A stretch of 64,000 nucleotides of DNA, taken from assembly GCA_900404475.1 (NCBI GenBank), contig OUQQ01000011.1:1-64000 (forward strand), in the 5' to 3' direction. Position 1 is the first letter of the stretch; each line of letters starts with the position of its first letter. Below, piece after piece: positions 1 to 10,533 of the stretch. Both the position numbers and the translations under genes were made by a program. The notes under the pieces were generated by a model. That model was not told the origin of the DNA and searched no databases. It was given only the letters and a program-made list of their open reading frames with translations. The stretch comes from Spongospora subterranea. Taxonomy: Eukaryota; Endomyxa; Phytomyxea; Plasmodiophorida; Plasmodiophoridae.

Positions 1-224
1 CGCTGTGTCTCGATTGGCTCTGATGTACCAAAAACTTGGGCTAGACAATAGGCCCAACCATCAATTTTTATTTATTGGTTCTACCATTGAATTAATGCTT
101 GAGTACGTACCATGAGCACCTGCCTGATTTCGTAGTGAGTTCGTACGAACTAAAATCAATCAGCCCTACTTAGCTGAAGAGGATATATATATAACCGCGA
201 TCGACGGAAAGTGCAGCAACCAGT

Positions 225-660
225 GTAGAGATGTCAACGAGTCAACGTCGAGTTGGGCGAGTTGGCAATATCAGTGGCGAGTCGGACTCGAGTTGGTGCG
301 GAATTTCAGCGAGTTGATTCGGGTGGACTCATTAGCAAGCGCCGAGCGAACCTTGATGACGAATCGGTCTCCGGAATCTGCCAAACAGCAGTCCTCCTAG
401 AAGTATAACGAATGCATGGAAAAGGTTTCAACAAAAACCGCTTGATCGCAGCGAGGTGTATGGACATAATGATTCAGAAACAGCCGAGCCCGACAACCGT
501 TCTCGAAGAATCCAGCAATCAAGCATCTACCTACACTTCTACAGCATTCTGTAGAATTCTCGAGGTAAAGTGGAGTTGCTGCTGGCCCTAACGAGTCCAA
601 CTCGAGTTGGGCCGGGCAACCGTGAACATGTCAACTCGACTGGACTCGCTGAGCATGTCT
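225..660. repeat. short degenerate cgagttgg-type repeats
   Basis: The octamer cgagttgg and close variants (cgagttga, ctcgagttgg, tcaactcgac) recur in two clusters, about 236-320 and 586-650, in both orientations. Neither strand shows a protein I recognise here; the open frames are short and shifted by the repeats. I read it as intergenic simple repeat. The stretch 1-224 shows nothing I can name. Confidence 0.4.
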
Positions 661-871
661 GTACTGTACCACTCAACCTGGCCAGGTGCCGGTTTAGAAA
701 CGATTTTGACTCTATTGGACCGTGCGGGTCCTCGACTCCTCGTGCAGGCACATCAGCAACCACGAAATCGGTCGATACGCTCATTTGCCTCAGCTCGAAT
801 ACAGACCCTAAACAAATCACAAAATTTGATTCGCCATGTACTTGGAGTTTGGGAAATTTATTGTTGGTTCG

Positions 872-1153
872 TCAAATTGTTCCATATTTTTTATTTTTGT
901 TCTTTCTCTGACCGCTTAACTGGTCGATGAAGGCAACGCGTTTTGAGGCTTCCCTTTGCCGTAACACCTGATCATCGTATAAATCGGGGCCTTGGCGATT
1001 GTGCTTGTAGTGTTGTAATTTGTCTGATTTGAAGGGGATGTGGAACAGACTCTGCATAGATCTGACCTGGGCAATGGAGACAATACCCACAATACAGATC
1101 GTGGCGATAACAAACACAACTCGTGCAGTAGCTGGTAAAGTAGATCGCGCCAT
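872..1153 (-). CDS. possible small single-pass membrane protein, unidentified
   Basis: The frame gives 93 residues from an ATG at 1153. Residues 8-30 form one clean hydrophobic segment preceded by a short N-terminus with one Arg, and are followed by a polar, Lys/Arg-rich tail. This layout is common among mitochondrial inner-membrane assembly factors and other tiny single-pass proteins. I compared it mentally with Pet117, which has the same layout, but the tail does not match well, so no name is given. There is no intron or neighbour evidence. It could also be a chance frame. Confidence 0.3.
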   Translation of the reverse strand: MARSTLPATARVVFVIATICIVGIVSIAQVRSMQSLFHIPFKSDKLQHYKHNRQGPDLYDDQVLRQREASKRVAFIDQLSGQRKNKNKKYGTI

Positions 1154-1501
1154 ATTGAGGTTCCCAGTTTGATCCCCTGAGATTGCAGTCAGAGAGTACA
1201 GTAGTTGAAATTCGTGGACCCTTCTTGGTCAAATATCAGTTATCGTTGAGCGGTTTTTTGTTTGTTATCTCAGCGACGCCTCTACCGACTGAAGTACATT
1301 TTGAGCAACAATAGGTTGACCTCGCCCGTTCTGCATACACAATCAGCAATCTATGTGAGGAGCGAAACAATGCAGAGACGGCTGAACCAGATCGAGCGAC
1401 TATTGCCTGATGGTGTCATCGACTTGAGTCACAAATTCGCCCATTTTCCAGGTCATGGACAAGAAACATGTTGTCTCACGATCCGGTCAAAACTTCCAGG
1501 A

Positions 1502-1672
1502 ACCTTCCTTCGATTTCTAACTTAACCTTTCACAATGTAATTCCAAATTCCAACCCTGAGTATTTCAAAATCCTTGGCTTTGGGATTTAATTTTGTCCGA
1601 CACCTAATATCGTAAACTTTTCAGGATTGGAATCACATTGTAAAAGAGTTAAGTTGAAAATCGAAGGAAGGT
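1502..1672. repeat. foldback element, ~46-bp inverted arms
   Basis: The left arm, about 1502-1547, is the near-perfect reverse complement of 1627-1672, with a few mismatches and single-base gaps. The arms enclose an AT-rich loop of about 79 bp, making a hairpin of about 170 bp with no coding capacity. This is the form of a miniature foldback/MITE-like element or a structured non-coding RNA. Flanking DNA at 1154-1501 and 1673-2408 contains no gene I can support. Confidence 0.6.
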
Positions 1673-2408
1673 GGTCGATTGCTAGAAGAGAAATTTCTCT
1701 GGTTCTCAAATGAACAACACAATCGATCCGTCAAAAGATGACGATATTTTCTGTTTCTACGATCCAACACAACCTTTGCCTCAAACAACAATCAAGATTA
1801 GGGAACAAGGCTCCATCAGTTCGAGTACAATGGCGTCTGCAAATATGATGTCTGGGATCTGTGCTGCAGGAGCTTCCTGCCGAACGATGAAGATCAACTG
1901 GGTTTAGTATCAAAGTATTGGTCATTCTTGATGACATCTCCATCGAGCAGTAAAATCGCCAGCAACAATACTTCACAATGAATTGCAATTGTTTTCAGCG
2001 GGTGCCGTGGTGTGCTTGGGGTTATGTTGATTTGGAAAATCGAGTTCGCCGTTGATTCGGGGTGGAACAATGGATTCTAATTTGGAAGTTTTTACCAAGT
2101 AAACGCAGACTGCAGTGCGACTTCAAATAAGAGCAGCCTACAAAGCGAACTTGTGGGCGGAGTGGAGAAACACCGCTGTCCTACTGTAGCCAGTGACGCT
2201 CATATCTATATATAGGACTGGCCGCAGTCAAACCCAGATCTACATGTTACCCTGGCGCAGTCAGAGCCGAGTCGCCACACTGACACCAATGTGGCCAGCA
2301 CAACACGTCAACAAGAGACGTGGCCCAGACTGCCAAGAGGCACCTGATTGTAGCCCGCTTGGGCTGCCAGATCCACAGAAACTTGACTTTTCGATTGTCA
2401 CATGACGT

Positions 2409-3449
2409 GTGTACTGTACTTGTGATATCGATCCGATTAGCGCCACTCCAATGACGTCGATGGTCGAATATTGGACGGCGATCGGCAATATCGATTGCAT
2501 TCATAGGCATCAACAGACATCAGTGTCCCCTCCGTCCATCGCCTTCACTGGGAAATTTCCCGTCGATTATCGCAGCGCTTGTGACGCTCTTGGCGTCCTA
2601 CCGCATCCGAAACTCGTCCCTACACGGATCGATGACAATAATGACGCCATCCAGGTGTTCGGGTTCGAGTTCGATCTTGGGACGGCCGCCGCCCTAACCC
2701 TATGTCTCCCATCCTGTCGACGTATATCCACTCTGCAGTTCCTGAACGCCGGCCTCACTGCCGATGTGATCCGATTACTGGCAACGGCTATTCCCCAATC
2801 GGCGGTCGTTCGGCTTCACCTCGATTGGAATCCGATCAGCAATCACGACGCTTTGGTCGGGCTAGTCGGTCCCAACAGCCCGTTGCAGTTCCTGAATCTG
2901 CGCGGGAATCGGCTGACGGATGGCGCCATCCAGCCCATATTGTCGGCGATCGCCGACGGCGGTCAGCTACGGGTCCTCAATCTGAGCAGCAATCGGATTA
3001 CGTCCTCATCGTGCGCCGCGATCGCTAATATTCTTCGCCAAGATCGCACGATAATATCACTATCGCTGTCCCACAATTCGATATCCGACGATGGTCTGAT
3101 CGAGATTCTGAGCGCGTTGGTCCCGTTCCCGCTCGATCCCGCCGAGGCCAAACTGGCCAAGAAGTTCCTGCCCCGAGGGAAACTGTCAACGGGCCAGGTC
3201 GGCTGTCTAGGGAATAACGTCCTGAAGAACCTGTCCTGCGCCTTCGCTGGAATAACGGACCGAGGGGTTTCGGCCGCCGTCGCCACCCTGCTTGAGAACA
3301 CCACGTTGGCCAGATTAGCATTCACCAACAACACCAGGATATCCGATACGATTGTCGCCGAGTTGCGGAACCATGGGCGGATCTGTCTGGATTCGCCAGC
3401 TCCATCTGTGTTTCCTGACGATGATGGACTCGATCAGGCCGAATCATGA
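2409..3449 (+). CDS. LRRC71-like leucine-rich repeat protein
   Basis: A single exon encodes 346 residues. After about 100 unmatched residues there are ribonuclease-inhibitor-type leucine-rich repeats; the units LNLRGNRLTDGA, LNLSSNRITSSS and LSLSHNSISDDG are clear. The order of repeats, a charged linker after the fourth (near residue 245) and a last weak repeat match my recollection of animal LRRC71, a protein of ciliated cells. The family is longer (about 560 residues in human), mainly because of an insert missing here. The start is the first ATG after a stop; an internal ATG at 2451 is possible. An LRRC71-type gene would suit an organism with a flagellated stage. Another LRR protein of the RNI class is the main alternative. 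Confidence 0.6.
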   Translation: MYCTCDIDPISATPMTSMVEYWTAIGNIDCIHRHQQTSVSPPSIAFTGKFPVDYRSACDALGVLPHPKLVPTRIDDNNDAIQVFGFEFDLGTAAALTLCLPSCRRISTLQFLNAGLTADVIRLLATAIPQSAVVRLHLDWNPISNHDALVGLVGPNSPLQFLNLRGNRLTDGAIQPILSAIADGGQLRVLNLSSNRITSSSCAAIANILRQDRTIISLSLSHNSISDDGLIEILSALVPFPLDPAEAKLAKKFLPRGKLSTGQVGCLGNNVLKNLSCAFAGITDRGVSAAVATLLENTTLARLAFTNNTRISDTIVAELRNHGRICLDSPAPSVFPDDDGLDQAES

Positions 3450-5107
3450 GGTCGTTCGCCCCCGCCCCGTATTTATTACTCTATACTGATCCCGTCGATG
3501 ATATATTCTCCGATCATATTTATACACAGGTTGATTATTCGATTGATCGCTGTCGAGACGACACCGGTGATTTTACAGAGTTTCATGGAACAAATACAGG
3601 CGATAGGTGACCTAGATAGTTTGACCTAGGTAGTTGTTCTGCATCAGCAACCAGTATAGACAGTTTACGAAGCACTTTCCCTGTTATCCCATGGCAACCG
3701 GTAGTCGCTCTAATCCTGCTCTGCCAACAAATCGACCCCATCAGGGTGCGAAAAGGCAGCAGGACTCAATGGTCGTACAGTAGCGACATTTCTCAACGGT
3801 TGATCGATGGTCAAATTGAACAATGATCGAATGTGGGACATTGTGGTCAACTATGCAATAGTATTCATCTGGCGGTCTCCCAGATATGGCATTTATCGCC
3901 ATTTCGATCCAGAGCCCGCGTCGATGCCCCGAGAAGGACAATCTTGACATTGATTCGTCATGAAATTGTCGTGCGATATGTAATGACCTGCCCGAATTGG
4001 TGGCGGTTTCTCGAGATCAGGGATGCGGTATTATTCCAGCTGGATGATGGAATTAGGAACGGAGCCGGAACCGCCAGAGGGATTTTGCGAGGAAATCCAA
4101 GGCGATGACCTCGTGTTCCAAATTGGGCTGATGTTGTAGAGCCCAGGACGTCTGCTGGTTGATGTGTGGCTCTGATATATTCTAGCGGGGATCTTGCTCA
4201 TGATTGTTCGAATTGGGAGCGGGTACAGAATGAGGTGCAGATGGGAGATCAGAGGATACGCGAATTGAAATGTGGTTTGAGACCGCTCGTGATATATCAC
4301 TTTACACACCACTTCCAACTTGAACAATCTTGATCAAGACGACCCCAGCTTTATCAACCCATGACGTATCTGGGAGTCGGATTCGAATCAAACTGTCGCC
4401 GTCTGAGAATCGGCAGTCAATCAATCAATATTTCTGGATTTGTTAGACGGAGGCGCATCACGACAAACAAAGCTCCTGGACACTTGCGCCAATCCCCTCT
4501 GATCGCAGCCCATCTCTGCGGGCGACTATCGTAAAGATCGTCAAAGACCACCGATTTCTGATTTGAAATCCGTTCTGGTTTCGGGCGGGGCTCACCGATA
4601 ACAGCCTGGACGAGCTAGCGCCATCGACATCTGGAACCGTGATCGCGACCTGAACCCCCTCACCAACCACTGAACGGGCTCATTAATAATCCCACACGTT
4701 CCGCCTTTCACCCACGTCGCCCGAACACGTCTCCAACGATAACAAGGGGTCAGGCCACTTTCGGTCAAGTTTCGTCATGATGCATCGGGGATATGGTAGT
4801 CGTTCTCCATGGCAGGAATAGCGGTATTGTTTATGGTGCAATCGACGGATGATCGTTCTTGGCAGTGAAGGAAGGTGGCTGACATTAGCTGTTTTCCTGG
4901 GATGAACCGTTTGCGTGGAACTGAGTTCGGTGCCGGTTCGAACCGTGATAACATCTGGCGGAACCAAAACGACGCGAACCAGCCTTTGTCATTCCACGCC
5001 GTCCGGCCAGATCACGCCTTGTCCTGCCTGACCATCGCGAGCAACAGCCGCTGTTCGTTCAGTATGATCGTTGCGAACCTGGACCGAAACTTGAACAAGT
5101 GGCAGTC
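3450..5107. other. gene-free stretch
   Basis: Only short overlapping frames occur on both strands and none resembles a known family. No splice-linked chain of frames stood out. Transposon remnants begin at 5108, so this stretch may be decayed repeat sequence. Confidence 0.4.
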
Positions 5108-5353
5108 TGTATCAATACACGTCGGTTTTTTATGTCAACGGATCTGGTTCGTCCTACCGTAAGGCTGGTGTGGCCCCAAGGGTACGTGCTGGACTCTCGT
5201 TGGTATCGAGATCAATTGCAGTATCTTCTCGATTGGGAAGGATACCCGCCGTCAGAGCGATCGTGGGAGACCGCACGTACCTTTGGTGCCCACACCAGCC
5301 TTATGTTAGGACGAACCAGATCCGTTGATATAAAACCGACGTGTATTGATACA
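5108..5353. repeat. long inverted repeat enclosing a chromodomain fragment
   Basis: The left arm (about 5108-5190) and right arm (about 5272-5353) are reverse complements over some 80 bp with only a few mismatches and small gaps. The arms start with tgtatcaatacacg and its complement. The core of about 80 bp lies inside the chromodomain reading frame (separate entry). The whole could fold into a single hairpin of about 245 nt, resembling a foldback element that captured part of a retrotransposon, or a head-to-head rearrangement of two copies of the same piece. Confidence 0.75.
5178..5275 (+). pseudogene. Ty3/gypsy integrase chromodomain fragment
   Basis: The frame reads into a C-terminal chromodomain of the chromovirus integrase type: the hallmark [15 protein letters not shown] follows an aromatic residue and a short strand. 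No integrase core, RT or RNase H precedes it. The segment of about 30 residues is flanked by the inverted-repeat arms, so it is a fragment and not a working gene. Chromodomain-bearing Ty3 elements are common in fungi and plants. Confidence 0.7.
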
Positions 5354-5369
5354 AACTATGCAAGAAGTT

Positions 5370-5402
5370 GACAAGAATGACCAGCAAGAGGTCATTCTTG
5401 TC
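5370..5402. repeat. perfect 13-bp hairpin
   Basis: gacaagaatgacc, a 7-nt loop agcaaga, then ggtcattcttgtc: a perfect stem just outside the long inverted repeat. It may be a structural end of the same element or a processed-RNA hairpin. There is no run of T to make it a terminator. Confidence 0.5.
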
Positions 5403-5425
5403 GGAAACTGCGGCGGAACTGCGAA

Positions 5426-5640
5426 TGTTAAGAATTGTATTCCTAACATCACCCCCTTTTTAAGCCAGGTCCCGGCTTGGACGGGTAATCCACATGAAAC
5501 CGACGAATCGTGTACTGTAAGGTGTTAGGAAATGCTCCCGAGATACACAGTTACCAACTGACCCAAAAGGTAATTGCGATGAACTCGACGCTCCTGGGCG
5601 CGTTTAAATAGGCGATCCCCGCATCTGATGGCCGTCATGA
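5426..5640 (+). mobile_element. LTR-like remnants (TGTTA...TAACA ends)
   Basis: A near-palindrome at 5426-5448 begins tgttaa and ends cctaaca, and a second tgttagga starts at 5523. TG...CA termini with an inverted TGTTAGG are typical of Ty3/gypsy LTRs. About 85 bp into the second copy, gtttaaatagg resembles an LTR TATA element. No complete pair of LTRs or target-site duplication is visible, so these are fragments. Confidence 0.4.
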
Positions 5641-6088
5641 TTAGGGCGCAAGCAAGTCGGCTGGCTCCGGGCACGTCAGCAGTAGATCTTTCACATCCTC
5701 GTTGAGGCCGTTTCGGAACTGGTGTAGCGTCGCAGCGCCGTCCCAACCTGCGTCGGCGACCAGCAGCTGAAACTCGCTGACATATGTAGCGACTGTGCGG
5801 CGACCTTGGCGCAGCGCCTCCAATCGTCGAGCGGCTGTAACTGCATTGTTCGGATCCTCAAACCGTGCCCGTAACGCAACAATGAATCTGACAAAATCAT
5901 GGAGCAACGGATCCCGTCGCTCAAAAATTGGTGAGAACCACAGCAAGGCGTTTCCTGTGAGAAGGTCCCCAACCAACATCACCTTGTCGGAATCCGTAGC
6001 GGATGTCCTGGGTTTACGAATGATGACCATGGATATTGAACCGTCGAAATCTAACCGACGTTGGGTACGTTTGGAGAATATTTCACCT
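5641..6088 (-). pseudogene. Ty3/gypsy Gag fragment
   Basis: On the minus strand a frame of about 145 codons matches the retrotransposon Gag capsid core. It starts at an FDGS-type segment, then shows GNALLWF, a helix with FVRFIVALRARFEDP, and YVSEFQLLVADAGWD followed by FRNGLNEDVKDLLL. These are the usual landmarks of fungal Ty3 Gag. An in-frame stop sits near 6086, and the frame ends at 5641 with no zinc knuckle, protease or polymerase behind it. It is therefore a truncated, inactive copy. Its orientation is opposite to the chromodomain fragment, so two insertions or a rearrangement are needed. Confidence 0.75.
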
Positions 6089-7018
6089 TAAATACAACAC
6101 GTTTGGAGCATTATGATGGGCCGGAGCCGTGACAAAATCCTAAAAAAACGGGTTTATTTGGAATTTAAACTGCCATATTGGCCATAAAACGAGGCTTGGA
6201 TGAAACTTGGCAACCATGAAGAGTTTCGGGATTGTCATCGCAACTACTGTAGACCTGTCGATTTGCAAGTTAACGACGCTGTTCAACGAACCTGATTCTG
6301 ACTGAAAAACTGTCCCCAGCCGTAATGCTATTCACAATGCATGTTTTGGATTCTTGAAACAAAAGGCTTGCGCCCAAAGGTGGTTTGTGTATAAACTCAA
6401 CTCCATTGGCTGATCGAGGCCACGTCATTTTATATTGAGTTTGATTACGCCGGTCCGAATCGTGCAGAACCATATCACTTGGACAAAAGACATAACCGCA
6501 ATTGCCTTCTACTAGGAGAGCGGCAACTTGGAAAAGCACACAATCGAGTCGCAACACGAGCTTGAGCACATCCGGACGAGATACAGCTCTATGCCTGATA
6601 ACTATTGAAAGCTGTCGCCAATTCAGATATCAGGTCATTCGATTTGATTGTTTGATGAAAATAAACGGTGGCAGCTCAGCTATCTTATGTGATTCCGGAA
6701 CAGTTTCGTCTGGCAACCAGCTCATGAGCACCGAAGTGCTGACTCGCGGTCAAACCAGATTATGAAAAACTCCAGTAGAGATATTTCTCATCATCACTGC
6801 AATATCGTATATTTTGTAATTGCAGTCTAGGTTTTAACAAAGACTGAAGAACGAGGACAATTCCGTACGGACTAAATACGAACTGAAGCCGGCAAGATAT
6901 TTATGGGACCCTCCCTGACTGAAATGTATGAAATGGCATATTCCACCACACGGTTGCATGAAATTCTACAGATAGGAATATATTATATCCATTGGATAGA
7001 TTCACTGTTCGCATTCGA
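6089..7018. other. no recognisable gene
   Basis: Short frames on both strands, including about 100 codons at 6270-6569 (-), match nothing I recognise. The region lies between the Gag pseudogene and the 3' end of the Doa10 gene and probably includes decayed transposon sequence plus that gene's 3' UTR. Confidence 0.35.
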
Positions 7019-10000
7019 TTACTCCCGATTGACCAGACGTTGCCTGAGACAAAACTCAGTAAGAGGCATAGATTAGTGAACACGATATTTTGACATACCC
7101 AACCAAATATCGATCATTGAACAAAGACTTCTCCAGGTTCGAATACCATCGCGATATTATGGCGACGACGAAAGCAAGTACACGAACATTGGCAAATATG
7201 GCAAAACTGAGTCTATATATGATTTCTTGCCGTTCCAGCGAATCGTCATACCAAGGATACAGCCATTGCGAAAAGACGTAAGGCACGACTGAAATATAAT
7301 TCAACAGAAAAAAGTCAAACAATCAACATTGACTTACGAAGATGGACCCCAATAATAGACAGTAACGGCCACACTACTTCTGTCAAAACCAAGATAACAT
7401 CAAGGCCATTAACACCCATGCGTTCAACACGTTGAATCTTCTCTTTCCAATGGGCAGAAGGAATAAATCCGACATGAAGTAGCCTGGCCCAAATTTTAAG
7501 CCCAACAAGACCCATCGCCCAATCTTGGGCTGAAATAACTGTTAAATTTTGTTGTTTTACCAAAACCCGAACTCCACTTACTGAAGAAGATCACAGGACT
7601 TTCATTGAACGGTACCCTTAATGGAACAATTACAACAAGATCGAATAGCAAACCCGCGAATAAAGGGAGCAGGAAGCCACCGCCTAAGCAGATGCACATC
7701 AATTTTGCAACCTAATATCACCCTTAGTTGTGCAAAGCAAAAAAAATATAATCGAAACTTACGAACAACCCCCATTTAGAAGCAATAGTTACAAGACGAG
7801 CCATATCTCTCCTATGGACAATGCTGTAAAGCTGCTCGAGACACCATCCAATGATGAAGTAGAAATTGCATCCTGTAACCGAACCACATTGAGCCCCGTA
7901 AAAATCGGATCAAAGTAATTGCAGCATACCAACGAGAAAGGCGTAAACATCATGATAGGGCACAGAGGCAAGTATCATGCGCCCAGTCAATAGGGGTATG
8001 AATATACAGATAGACGAGAGCATTAAAAATGTTAACCACGCTAGAAGGAACAACGCAAACACACGTAGAGTTAAATGCGACGGAGATCTATTCTGGGGCG
8101 ACGACGAGTCCGAGGGAGGAGATAGAATGACATCTGTCAACGACAACAGGCGACACATCCAGCGGAACCACAACTCTGCAAATTTGATATGTCGGCGCCC
8201 CATATGAACCCTTTCAACGACGAAAGGCAAACAGAAATGTAGGAAGACAAAATCTGTTGGTATCCTGCTGGAACAACATCACTGCAATTAGAACAAGGCA
8301 AACAATAGACTGTATGCTCAAACATGTACTCTGTTGCGTCGGTAAATCGAAGATTTAACGGTGCCAACGATGGAATTGCTCGAATCGCAATCCTTGAGGG
8401 AATATGAAGGAACAAAACTAGAAGGACCAGGTATATGAGAAACGATAGAACCAAGCTGCGGCACAGTCGCAAAACTGGCTTATCGATGAGCTCTTGAACT
8501 GGATGAAAGTCCGGATCGTCAGGCTAAAAACGCAAGGTTAATACAGACAACAAAAATATGCAGACCCACCACATACGTCTCGGAATAAAAGCAGGTAAAC
8601 ATCGCGGCGTATAGTCTGGCGTAGGACAGAAGCGACAATCGACAATTCAAGAAATAACGCAATCCCGATGACCCAATATACAAGTGAGGAGAAGAAAGGA
8701 GATGCCATAAACGCTTCATAGCGATCACTTGCTGCAGCGCGTCGAATGTCGATTGTCATAAAATCAATCGCCATGCCAAAAAATATGGGACACGCCACAA
8801 GCTCAATTGCCAAAAATATCGAGACTTTCCAACAAACGAATGTTTGATATAAAATTGAGCGAAGCGAACGAGCAAGATTTGCAGTCCAGGTGTTGCCCAA
8901 GGCTGATGGGAAGACAAGAAGGAGGCATGTCAACAGGGCGATGTAAATGAGTCCGACAGCAATGATCGTAAAATCTTCCATATCAGGGTTATAAGTGAGT
9001 CCCTCGATGATAGCGGATTGGGCACCATCAGGAAACAGTGGACGAGCCAAGACCGACTGAAATAGCGTATCAACAGAGTTCATCAACGTCGTGATGAGCT
9101 CAGTGCATGTGACATGGAAAATGTCGTCAAGGAAGAACTTTCCGACACGAAAAGGGAAGAAAACGATGCCAAAAAGAAACATGAAATTGCCTGTAGAAAA
9201 TCTCAAATAAGTATGACTTAAGTGCAATGGTAACAGTTTTACTTACAGAGGAGGACTGAACAAAAATGAGTTACGAAAATCGTCCAGTGTCCAGAGAATC
9301 CTAGCCATTGCCACAATGGCATATCTTCTATGAAGATGCCAGGTTCAAGCTCATTGAAATCCTCACGTAAACGTGGCGGAATCTGGTTTCCTAAAACTTC
9401 AGGGTTCACTATTGCGAGATCGGCAGCTGGAGCTGGAGGTACGTCGACGCCGAGCCCAACCGGTGGAACATTGTCGGCAGGAATCAATTCCCGAAATACA
9501 GCGGCGATGGCCACAGTTATAAATATGGCCGAGCATAGTAAAACACCTGACTGAAAATCAGTCAAGATCGTCAACAGAGTTAATGGAGATGGTAATATCG
9601 TGAGAATTTGCGACGGTGAAAGTAGCCAAGATGCTTTCAGCCTAAAGCAAGCTCGCAGTAAAATTCTGGTTAGCAACGGAACCAGAATCAACCATGCGCA
9701 AGAGACAACCAAAAATCGGAAAGCTGATGGGACCGATACTGCAACCATTTTGAATAGATCGGTAGTGACTTGCGTCCAGGTTAGTGTAGAAGGCGCATCG
9801 GGAGCGTATATCGGTGTGAAAGAAAACGCATGTTTGCAAAGCTCGCAGAGGGCATCCGAGCGTGGTCGATGCTGGAGCCAATCCTGCAGGCATGATTGAT
9901 GAACCCATTTGATGGACCCACGGCATAAGCAAGGGCAATAAAGCGGATCATCGTCGGTCGATGGAGCCCTGCAGACGCGACATTCAATGTTATCGTCCTG

Positions 10001-10021
10001 GGCTATCACGAGGCTGTTCAT
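7019..10021 (-). CDS. Doa10/MARCHF6-type ER membrane RING-CH ubiquitin ligase
   Basis: This is the E3 of ER-associated degradation, which marks misfolded membrane and cytosolic proteins with ubiquitin at the ER and inner nuclear membrane. Nine exons can be placed: 10021-9247, 9190-8577, 8523-8330, 8264-7930, 7872-7763, 7711-7582, 7529-7338, 7288-7099 and 7043-7019. They sum to 2565 nt, in frame (854 residues; human MARCHF6 is 910). The N-terminus is a C4HC3 RING-CH finger (CRVC, CPCLC, WVHQSC, CELC, residues about 13-62). Next comes the conserved TD region, with FRD|PDDPDFHPVQE formed across a splice, then PLRVPFNESP and a QDWA motif. The C-terminus is YLVGQRLVNRE, matching the conserved Doa10 tail. 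I expect about 14 membrane spans. The introns are 51-66 nt. The only odd point is that the protein is slightly shorter than the family. Confidence 0.93.
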
Positions 10022-10533
10022 GAGGATGTAGGTTGCCCAGGGCGCGACCAGACCCCAACCTCGCCCCTACGATTGCGAAACCGTTTCGATAAGGACTCTG
10101 AAAATGATAACGATGAGTGTGGACTTAGAAGAACCCGGTTACACTACAGCCTCAAACAATAACCAGTGACCGATATCTCACTGGACTTGTAACACGCGAA
10201 GGTAACACGTACAGCACACAGTCACCGGTCTGGAATCGAACTGAGGACCTACGCTAATGGCGCACTTCTGCGATCATGACCAAACAGTCCGCTCCTGGGG
10301 TCTTCGGACAAACATTATGTGCACGAACTCCTCTTGAGAAACTCTCGGACTGCTTGGGGAATTGCTAACCATATTTAGTTATTATCTTCAACTTCAACCC
10401 ATGGGTGTATCGAGTTGCCACCGACTTCTAGAAAGAACGGGATGGTTCTATAGCTTGAGCATCGACGTCATCTCCCTCAATCGTACGGAAAAATACGAAA
10501 TTTTCGCTCACTATAGCAGGTCGATGATATCGA
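10022..10533. other. intergenic, with a tRNA-like B-box
   Basis: Spacer between the Doa10 start and the ERCC8 stop, both on the minus strand, so it should contain the Doa10 promoter. On the minus strand around 10225-10255 there is gttcgattcc, an exact Pol III B-box core, with an A-box-like sequence about 45 nt upstream. The T-arm and acceptor stem do not pair, so it is not a functional tRNA. Confidence 0.3.

Noticed and set aside
607..930. A 107-codon plus-strand gene near the left end
   Set aside because: It begins in the cgagttgg repeat zone, overlaps two other frames of equal length and has no recognisable feature.
872..1153. Naming the small membrane protein Pet117
   Set aside because: Only the general layout agrees; the conserved residues after the membrane span are not matched.
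10200..10330. A tRNA gene on the minus strand
   Set aside because: Only the B-box is good. The T-stem has several mismatches, the acceptor arms do not pair, and the anticodon loop lacks the expected T33.
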